Origin: Chloroflexota bacterium | Lineage (GTDB): Bacteria; Chloroflexota; Limnocylindria; QHBO01 | Assembly: GCA_013697395.1 (NCBI GenBank) | Contig: JACCWY010000523.1 | Span: 1-5,280 of the forward strand | Length of the DNA: 5,280 nucleotides | Direction: 5' to 3' | Shown: in pieces, positions 1-5,280 of the stretch | Layout: each line of letters opens with the position of its first letter | Position numbering within the stretch: position 1 is the stretch's first letter | Made by a program: the position numbers and the translations under genes | The notes under the pieces: model-generated | Database searches by the model: none | Told to the model about the DNA's origin: nothing | Seen by the model: the letters and a program-made list of their open reading frames with translations, nothing else

Positions 1-116
1 ATTGGGGCTGAGCAGGCTTCGTCGGCGTCGCCGCGGGGACCAGGTCCCTGGCGTCAACCTCGCGTGCGGCGTCGCTGCCGAAGTTAAAGCGGTCAGTTTG
101 AGCAAGAAGCGGTCCG

Positions 117-160
117 TGGTGGGCGGCGCTGGACTCGAACCAGCGGCCTCTTGCATGTCA
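117..160 (-). tRNA. 3' half of a tRNA gene, probably tRNA-Val(GAC); truncated, likely att site
   Basis: On the minus strand the segment gives an encoded CCA (119-117), discriminator A (120), a 7-nt acceptor 3' strand GCCGCCC (127-121), a perfect 5-bp T stem GCTGG/CCAGC (144-140 and 132-128) with loop TTCGAGT, a 5-nt variable region, an anticodon 3' stem GCAAG (154-150) and GAC at the anticodon position (159-157). Upstream of the anticodon the match fails: no GGGCGGC-like 5' acceptor strand occurs in the expected range, and the bases before the loop do not pair with GCAAG. A D-arm-like stretch (about 177-162) is present but mismatched and wrongly spaced. It is therefore a fragment, not a working tRNA. 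Integrases of genomic islands commonly recombine within tRNA 3' halves and leave such a copy at the far end; that role here is inferred. The Val identity rests on the anticodon alone. Confidence 0.72.
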
Positions 161-629
161 GCACTTCCGCCTGAGCGCTGTGCTATGAGCGTGGTGGGCC
201 TAGCGATCGCACCTCAGTTATGCGGTCACGGTTTCCGCAGGCCGGCGCCTTCGAACCGCTCGCCCGAGAGCCAGGGTTGTTATGGCGTCCCCGGCAGGTG
301 TCGGGGCCTCACCAACGGGACTTTGAGGTCGGAGGCTCGAGAGGGCTGAGACACGCGAACTCGGTCCTTGTGCCGATTCACGCACGAGACGAGTGGGAGT
401 CCGCCGCCGGTGAGGACATCGCGTAGCTGCACGGTTCGTACGGACGTTCTATTGATCCACCCAACCTCCGTCGCCGATGGCTGTCTACCCCCGCGGGCGG
501 CTAACGCCTCGCCGGCCCGAGCCCTGGCTCGTCGGTACGGAGGGACTCATGCCAGATGTCGCTGGGGCCATCTGTCGACAGCGCCGATCGCCTTCGCTTT
601 GGTCAATGGTTGATCTCGGGGGGTTGCAA
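161..629. other. Gene-poor stretch between the tRNA fragment and qatD
   Basis: I find no recognisable gene here on either strand. Plus-strand ORFs in this stretch look like chance GC-rich frames, and one that crosses the tRNA fragment only translates its antisense. On the minus strand one frame stays open for roughly 95 codons and ends at a TAA at 282-280. It lacks a convincing start and shows no family I know, so it could be a decayed coding remnant. A 7-bp hairpin (289-295 with 300-306, loop AGGT) lies just past that stop on the transcribed strand, but it has no T-tract. Confidence 0.5.
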
Positions 630-1389
630 TCACGGTGTGCGCGCCCTCGGGTCTCTTTCCTTCGCTCGTGCAAAGACCGTCGCCATGTTGGCGAAGACCT
701 GATCGCGCGCTTCGTCCTTCGATAGGCGCCACGTGCGCGCGAGTGCATCGACCAGTCGCGGGATGTCTGACGGATCCCCACGCGCGCTCGGCGCTTTCGC
801 GAACGGAGCATCTGTCTCGGTAAGTGCTCGATCACGCGGAAGCGCCGACGATCCGAGTTCCGCTGGCTGAGGACAGCATCGCAAGGTTGACAAAGAAGTT
901 GAGACCGGCGGCGCAAGCCCGCTCGATGAGGGCCGTAGGCCCGGTGTACCAATGCAGGATCCCAGGGACACCAGACGCCTCGACCTTGGCGATCACGTCG
1001 GTCTCGGCGCGACGCGCATGGAGACTCCAGACCTTTCGGATCGCCCATGGGGCATCGAGGATCGCATCGAAGACGCGGACTTGGGCGGCTTGGGACGGCT
1101 TGCCTGCCGGTGAGTAGTCGAGTCCGACCTCGCCGACGTAGTCGACGTTCGGCATCTGATCGATGAACGCCTGGACGTCTGCCTTCGACGAACGGATAGC
1201 CCCTAACGGGTGGAGCCCAAGGGCCACGCGCACGTTCGGCCAGCCGGCAAACACCCCGGCGCCTAAGGAATAGCGGGTGGGGTTCTCGGTCACTGCGATA
1301 ACCATGACGCCGGCGCGCGCAGCCGCGTGGGCGGCACCAATCGGGTCAGGACATTGATCCCGGTGGCAGTGGGCGTCGATCAGACCCAT
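630..1389 (-). pseudogene. qatD: QatD-like TatD-family metal-dependent hydrolase, one frameshift
   Basis: TatD-family proteins are metal-dependent nucleases with a TIM-barrel fold; QatD is the TatD-like member of the QatABCD anti-phage system. The start chosen is ATG 1389, six bases below the last base of the qatC stop, because it begins directly at the MGLIDAHCH motif. Visible metal or active-site residues are D5, H7 and H9 in DAHCH, E87 in GEVGLD, H124 in LHARRAE, H146 in LHWYTG, and the final aspartate in TETD after the shift. The first frame runs into TGA at 834-832. The C-terminal TatD sequence, starting at LPRDRALTETD, continues in another frame to TGA at 632-630. The shift lies near 843-848 and fits one inserted base or loss of two bases from a GC repeat. 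Rejoined length is about 253 residues, normal for the family. I see no clear Shine-Dalgarno, so translation was probably coupled to qatC. Confidence 0.82.
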
Positions 1390-1394
1390 CGCAG

Positions 1395-2582
1395 TCAAGG
1401 CAAGAGGTCCAAAATCGGCTGCGCGCGGGCGGTCCGGAGCCAAGCCTTTAGTTCGGCGAGGCCGCGAGCCTGAAGCGCAGCCAGTGCCGCGAGGTCATCG
1501 ATCGGAGCCGGGCCGTTGCGCAGGATGTCGGTCGATCGCGAAGGGTGACGAATGGCCGCGAGGGTGGCGCGAAGGCTGGCTGGTTTCGTCGATGCTGAGT
1601 TGAGGAAGTCCGCATCGGTGAGAATGTCGACGACATACTCGGCGCCGTTGTCCGGGCCAACGACATGCATCGAGGCTCGACGGATCAGACACGGGTAGCA
1701 GTATCCACACGGTCCGGAAAGCCCCTGCCATCGGCTTGCGGCCGGGTGAGCGCACGAGACCGAAATCGGCGCCATCACCCTAAGGAGATCTGGTCGACGG
1801 CAGGCTGCCAACGCCCCGCCCTTGGTCTGCAGCCGGAGTGGATTGCCGATCGGGTTCGCAACCCCACGGCCGTCGCGACCTCTCCCAACTGACGCAAGAA
1901 ATGGGGGTGCGTCGTTTGGGTGCTCAGGCTTCCAGATCTGGCGGGACCAACGGCACGTTGATGCTGATGAACCCGTTCTCAGGGACGTACAGCGGAACAT
2001 CGGGTCCGATGCCAGCTGCACAGGCGAGGCCCGATGCTAGGAAGAAGAGCGACAGAGAACGAGTCGTTCGTTCGCGTCGGGTCGGGTCGGCAGCGGGCGG
2101 GCTTGGGTCGCGGTCGGGCGCCGGAAAGTGGCCCACGTCTGGCGCATCAGGACTCGATCTGGAAAGGCGTCTTTGCAGGAGATCGCGGAGATCCGTTTGG
2201 CGACCAGCCTAATGCTGGAAGCCTCGACGCCGACGAGGAGGACTCTTCGGCCATCCTCTTTGGCCATGAGGTCGATCGCGCCCACTAGCGAGTCGAGCCC
2301 ACCCGAGAGGAGGCACACGGCGTCGGCATCGGCTGCGGGTAAGTTGAGCACCCTAGGTCGTCGGCGCGTGAACTTGATCGACCACTCATCGCCAGTGAGA
2401 AATCGCAGCATCTTGGCAACGTCGTTGTCGATCGCCGCCCACTCCCCGTGGGTGGCGCGGATCTTAAGGCCGATCTGGCGTGTCCATCCGTCGCCAGACG
2501 ACGAGCGGAGCGCAACGGAGTAGGCCGCGAGCGTGGCGATCGATAACCACAGCAGATCGTTCACACCTGGCGTGGCGGGACG
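1395..2582 (-). pseudogene. qatC: QatC-like QueC-family PP-loop protein, multiple frameshifts, N-terminus damaged
   Basis: The product resembles QueC, the 7-cyano-7-deazaguanine synthase, in the larger QatC form. The PP-loop nucleotide-binding motif SGGLDS is at 2306-2289. Further along come PLYVPENGFISINVPL, then GSLSTQTTHPHFL, then the metal-binding cysteines: SCAHP (about 1754) and CGYCYPC (1709-1689). These blocks lie in three different frames. Each change fits loss of one base in a short homopolymer: near 2066 (restoring NETTRSLSLFF), near 1932 (PPDLGSLST) and near 1862 (VGVANPIGN). The three losses together restore the original frame, which then runs to TGA at 1397-1395. At the 5' end, family-like sequence (RPATPGVNDLLWL) runs back past GTG 2564 to an in-frame TGA at 2585-2583, so the true start is lost or lies beyond it. 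The next gene, qatD, starts five bases after the stop. Probably not functional unless the shifts are assembly errors. Confidence 0.83.
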
Positions 2583-2661
2583 TCAACCATCCGGTTTCCA
2601 GTTCGTCCAGACGGATGCGGCGGGGTCGTGTCCCGCGAACGCATCGAGGAGGTGTGATCCC

Positions 2662-2705
2662 GCCCAGAGAGATATGGCGGCCAGCCGCGCCGAGGCTCTC
2701 TGGGC
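2662..2705 (-). terminator. Perfect 10-bp inverted repeat after the SorC-family gene
   Basis: The arms GCCCAGAGAG (2662-2671) and CTCTCTGGGC (2696-2705) are exact reverse complements. The 24-nt loop contains a further 4-bp pairing, GGCG (2676-2679) with CGCC (2688-2691). The structure begins six bases past the TGA of the regulator gene, as expected for the 3' end of that operon. There is no T-run after the stem on the minus strand, so this is not a textbook intrinsic terminator; it may aid Rho-independent stopping weakly or protect the mRNA 3' end. Confidence 0.5.
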
Positions 2706-2710
2706 CGAAA

Positions 2711-3685
2711 TCACTCGTCATCAGCCAAGACGCCAGCCGCCGATGTCGCATCGGTTAACAGTATCGTCAGGAGTCCGGTCGACAGGGCTCCGCGAATAGC
2801 TCGCACCTTGTCGGTTCCGCCGGCCACAGCCATAACACGTGGCACGCCCCTCAGCTGGTCGAGCGAGATCCCAATGGCGCGTGCTGCAAGCCCATCGCCG
2901 ACGAAGCGACCCTCCGCGGTAAACGGGTAGAGGAGGAGGTCGCCGATGGCGCCTTCGGCGTGAAGCTGCTCCCAATCATTGTGTCCGATAACGGCGGCCG
3001 CCACCAGCGATGATGGCGGAGCCGCGCCATCATGGTCAGCCCAAGCTCCGACCCCCAGGACTGCAAATGTCACCTGGCTGAACATCGCGACCGTCTCACG
3101 CATTTCGTCCTGGCGCAGGAGAGCGGCGCGGAGCGCCGGCGACTCCACGAACGCTGGAGCAAACAGCGCCTGGTAGGAGGCACCGAGCCGTTCGGCGAAG
3201 CGGCGGGCGAGCTCGCTGGGGCTCATGTTCACTGCGATCCGTCTAGAGCCGCCGGCTAGCTGGATGACCTGAACGCTGCCGCGCTTACCGGGCGGCAGAT
3301 GCTCGGCGATGGCCGCGATCGTCGATCCCCATCCCACCCCGATGATCTCGTCCGGTCTCGCGAGATCTGCGAGTACCGCCGCTGCAAGTCGCGCGAGATC
3401 CGGCTGCACTTCCTGCGATAGCCCAGGAGGCGTCTGCATAGCCAGGCAGAGACGGAGACCGAAACGCTCTTCGACCGCCCGTCCCAACGCGTCGTCTACC
3501 GGGGGCAGGATGTCACGGAACTCGACAGTCACGAGCCCCTCTTCCAACGACTGATCGATGAGCCGCGCCACCCGGAAACGGGAAATCCCAAGCTTCTCCC
3601 CGATCTCCGTCTTGGTCAGCTGCCGCTCGAAGAACAACCGGGCGATCTGGATTGCGAACGTCGCCGAACCGTCGCCGCGCCCCAT
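2711..3685 (-). CDS. SorC-family sugar-responsive transcriptional regulator
   Basis: This is a complete 324-residue protein, the usual length for SorC regulators. The N-terminal helix-turn-helix spans about residues 21-52 (LTKTEIGEKLGISRFRVARL, followed by the typical LIDQSLEEGLV). The rest is the SorC effector domain, which binds phosphorylated sugars. The conserved GVGWGST lies at residues 116-122, with VIQLAGG after it, and a TDKVRAIRGALSTGL block lies near the C-terminus. The start is ATG 3685, which overlaps the TGA of the aldolase gene by one base (TGATG), with AAGGGGG four bases upstream. As last gene of the operon it probably controls its own transcript in response to a pathway intermediate. 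No operator can be identified because the operon promoter is outside the window. The family assignment is firm; the ligand is unknown. Confidence 0.92.
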   Translation of the reverse strand: MGRGDGSATFAIQIARLFFERQLTKTEIGEKLGISRFRVARLIDQSLEEGLVTVEFRDILPPVDDALGRAVEERFGLRLCLAMQTPPGLSQEVQPDLARLAAAVLADLARPDEIIGVGWGSTIAAIAEHLPPGKRGSVQVIQLAGGSRRIAVNMSPSELARRFAERLGASYQALFAPAFVESPALRAALLRQDEMRETVAMFSQVTFAVLGVGAWADHDGAAPPSSLVAAAVIGHNDWEQLHAEGAIGDLLLYPFTAEGRFVGDGLAARAIGISLDQLRGVPRVMAVAGGTDKVRAIRGALSTGLLTILLTDATSAAGVLADDE

Positions 3686-4326
3686 CAGTCCCCCTTGAGC
3701 CGATCAACAATAGATCGTCGAGCCTCTGAATCGGCCTTTGCCAGCGCCGAACCAATGCCTACCGCAACCGCCCCGGCCTCCAGGAAACTCAGAGCGTTGT
3801 CCCCATTCACGCCGCCGGTAACCAGCAGCTCCACCTCCGCCAGTGGGGCGAGAATCTCTCGCACATGGGCCGGTCCCGCCGACGATGCGGGGAACAGCTT
3901 GACGAAGGTGGCGCCCCCCCGCCAGGCACGATCGACCTCGGTAGGGGTATATGCCCCCGGTATGAATGGAAGCTGCATCTGAACCGCCTGCTCGAGGATG
4001 GTTTCGTCGAGCACTGGCGATACGCCATAGTCCGCTCCGGCGTCGCGCGCTTGGTTAAGCTGAGTGCTGCTGCGCACTGTTCCCGCGCCTAGAATGAAAG
4101 GCGCCTCCGCCCGCTCGAGGTGGCGTCGTACCGCCTCAAGGTCCTCGACCGCGGTCGGGCTGTCCAGCGTGATTTCAAAGGCCACCACCCCGGCTGCCGC
4201 GAGCTCTTCCACGAGTCCGATGAGGCGGCGCTGAGGCTCAATCCGCCGCATGACGGCCACCAGCCGCGCCGATCGGATGACCTGAGCGGGCCAGCCGCTC
4301 CGAGAGGCAGGACGCTCTACCGTCAT
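3685..4326 (-). CDS. KDPG/KHG-type aldolase (Eda family)
   Basis: The family consists of class I aldolases that cleave 2-keto-3-deoxy-6-phosphogluconate, 4-hydroxy-2-oxoglutarate or close relatives to pyruvate plus an aldehyde, in the cytoplasm. The protein is 213 residues, the normal size. E51 in FEITL is the expected general acid/base residue. GAGTV (80-84) and PFIPGAYTPTE (120-130) are phosphate and substrate loop motifs. K143 in VKLFPA is the Schiff-base lysine. LVTGGV (168-173) replaces the usual PTGG(I/V), so the preceding proline is lost. The ATG at 4326 shares one base with the TAA of the upstream oxidoreductase gene (TAATG), and AGGGG stands three bases before it, which supports translational coupling. 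The active site looks complete. The exact substrate (gluconate, galactonate or another sugar-acid series) cannot be read from the sequence. Confidence 0.92.
   Translation of the reverse strand: MTVERPASRSGWPAQVIRSARLVAVMRRIEPQRRLIGLVEELAAAGVVAFEITLDSPTAVEDLEAVRRHLERAEAPFILGAGTVRSSTQLNQARDAGADYGVSPVLDETILEQAVQMQLPFIPGAYTPTEVDRAWRGGATFVKLFPASSAGPAHVREILAPLAEVELLVTGGVNGDNALSFLEAGAVAVGIGSALAKADSEARRSIVDRLKGD
3690..3696 (-). promoter_or_regulatory. Strong ribosome binding site of the SorC-family gene
   Basis: AAGGGGG lies four bases upstream of ATG 3685, inside the last codons of the aldolase gene. It fixes the start at the overlapping TGATG junction. Confidence 0.7.
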
Positions 4327-5280
4327 TATCCCCTGCTGCTGCCGGCGAGAGAGACATCGGGGGCCAGCTCGAGCAACGCCCCGTCATCGCGAAGCCGGTC
4401 ACGTAGCGTGCCGATTGGCAGGACTCGCGGGGTGACGCCGGACTTCACCGCAAGCGCCGCAGCCGTGCCGGCCGCCTGGCCCATCGCCATGCATGTCCCC
4501 ATGGAACGTGCAGAGGCATGCGCATCGTGTGTCGCTGAGAAGCATCTGCCTGCAACGAGCATGTTCTCGATGCCTTGCGGAAGCAGGCACCGGTACGGAA
4601 TGCCGTATACGCCACCGCCAGAGACGTACTCCCAGCGGGTATCGGCGCCAGCGTGGTGATCTTCGACGGGGGCGCCGCACAGGGCGATCTCATCGGCAAA
4701 GCGGCGCGCCGTCAGCACGTCCTCCCGCGTGAGACGGTAATCACCGTGAATGCGGCGGCTCTCCCGGATGCCGATCGCCGGACTCGTCGACGTCAGGACT
4801 GCGTGCTCAAAACCCGGAACTCGATCACGAAGGAAGCGGAAGTATTCGTAGGCTTGGCGACGACCCTCGATCTCTGCCCGCGTCAGCTCCTCCGGATTGG
4901 TGGCATCGATATTCGGCACGCGGGTCATGAGCGCCATTACGACACCCGGATGAGGCGTCCGGTGCCAGGATCCCTCGGTCCGCGGTAAACGGTACTCGCC
5001 TCGCTCTGTAGCCTCGCGCATTGCAATCCACAGTTCGGCCTTCGGAAACGCGCTTGCGCGATCGACGTCGACGTTAGCCATGCGAAAGACAGTGGACAGC
5101 GATTGGATCTGTCGGTTCGTGGCTGGGTCGTCATAGGGGATCTCGGCAAAGGCACACAAGTCGGCGTCGCCGGAGGCGTCAACGAGCACGGAGGCGCCGA
5201 TCCAGCGCTCGCCGCCCTTGTTCCAAACCCGAATGCCAGACGCCGCGCCCTCGCTGACCTGCACTGCGGTTGCCCATGTG
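4326..5280 (-). CDS. FAD-dependent oxidoreductase, C-terminal part (PF12831-like), partial
   Basis: About 317 C-terminal residues are present. The reading frame stays open through the window edge at 5280, so the N-terminal FAD-binding GxGxxG region lies outside. The GTG at 5264 is only an internal valine. Visible family features, counted from that valine: VDASGDADL (28-36), the strand and loop near the flavin typical of FAD-dependent oxidoreductases of this group; a central IGIRESRRIHGDY segment; and a C-terminal block at residues 220-272 (YGIPYRCLLP, NMLVAGRCFSATHDAHASAR, then a glycine/alanine-rich helix) that closes over the FAD. This family occurs in many sugar and organic-acid catabolic clusters, often with unknown substrate. 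It is the first visible gene of the operon and overlaps the aldolase start by one base, so it probably oxidises an upstream intermediate of the same pathway. That role is inferred. Confidence 0.88.
   Translation of the reverse strand, partial: TWATAVQVSEGAASGIRVWNKGGERWIGASVLVDASGDADLCAFAEIPYDDPATNRQIQSLSTVFRMANVDVDRASAFPKAELWIAMREATERGEYRLPRTEGSWHRTPHPGVVMALMTRVPNIDATNPEELTRAEIEGRRQAYEYFRFLRDRVPGFEHAVLTSTSPAIGIRESRRIHGDYRLTREDVLTARRFADEIALCGAPVEDHHAGADTRWEYVSGGGVYGIPYRCLLPQGIENMLVAGRCFSATHDAHASARSMGTCMAMGQAAGTAAALAVKSGVTPRVLPIGTLRDRLRDDGALLELAPDVSLAGSSRG
4330..4334 (-). promoter_or_regulatory. Ribosome binding site of the aldolase gene
   Basis: AGGGG stands just three bases before ATG 4326, next to the TAA of the oxidoreductase gene. 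The spacing is short, so re-initiation by ribosomes finishing the upstream gene is probably important. Confidence 0.5.

Noticed and set aside
36..48. Small hairpin GGGAC-CAG-GTCCC downstream of the tRNA fragment
   Set aside because: Only five base pairs and no T-run; expected by chance in GC-rich DNA.
1..127. Open minus-strand frame running from the tRNA fragment off the left edge
   Set aside because: About 42 codons are open, but it starts inside the tRNA T-arm, lacks a start with a ribosome site and matches nothing I know.
2..349. Plus-strand ORF of 115 residues
   Set aside because: It reads through the antisense of the tRNA fragment (the GAGLEPAAS-type translation is a known artefact of such loci) and shows no family features.
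485..1048. 187-residue minus-strand ORF overlapping qatD
   Set aside because: Arginine-rich low-complexity translation typical of a shadow frame; the overlapping frames carry the TatD motifs.
2083..2098. Short GTCGG tandem repeat
   Set aside because: About three copies inside qatC coding sequence, explained by codon bias; not a CRISPR or a regulatory repeat.
1838..2523. Plus-strand ORFs antisense to qatC
   Set aside because: They are shadows of the PP-loop gene, with no ribosome sites or recognisable domains.
3695..4659. Plus-strand ORFs antisense to the aldolase and oxidoreductase
   Set aside because: The minus strand holds clear full-length family members here; the plus frames are compositional shadows.

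Overview
The window is high-GC bacterial DNA. Its codon use and gene styles would fit an actinomycete or another high-GC soil or aquatic lineage, but there is no taxonomic marker. Every gene I can support reads on the minus strand.

Region 1 (1-160) holds the 3' half of a tRNA gene, most likely tRNA-Val(GAC). It runs from the anticodon to an encoded CCA end. The 5' acceptor strand and the anticodon 5' stem are missing. A tRNA cut like this is the usual scar left at one end of an integrated element. By orientation, the element would lie to the right of position 160.

Region 2 (161-629) has no recognisable gene.

Region 3 (630 to about 2660) contains two adjacent decayed genes, transcribed right to left: a QueC-like PP-loop protein, then a TatD-family metal hydrolase. 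This pair and order match the last two genes (qatC, qatD) of the QatABCD anti-phage system. qatA and qatB are absent. qatC has three apparent single-base deletions, an in-frame stop near its 5' end and an unclear N-terminus; qatD has one frameshift. Reading across the shifts restores long stretches of family-like sequence with catalytic motifs intact, so the damage looks recent, or is partly sequencing error.

Region 4 (2662-5280) is an intact, tightly coupled operon: an FAD-dependent oxidoreductase (cut by the window edge), a KDPG/KHG-type aldolase and a SorC-family sugar-responsive regulator. Both junctions overlap by one base. A perfect 10-bp inverted repeat lies just after the regulator and probably ends or protects the transcript. 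The set suggests catabolism of a sugar or sugar acid, with the regulator sensing an intermediate.

The most notable reading is a tRNA-anchored island margin carrying a truncated, frameshifted qat remnant abutting an intact metabolic operon. I see no complete new system in this window.
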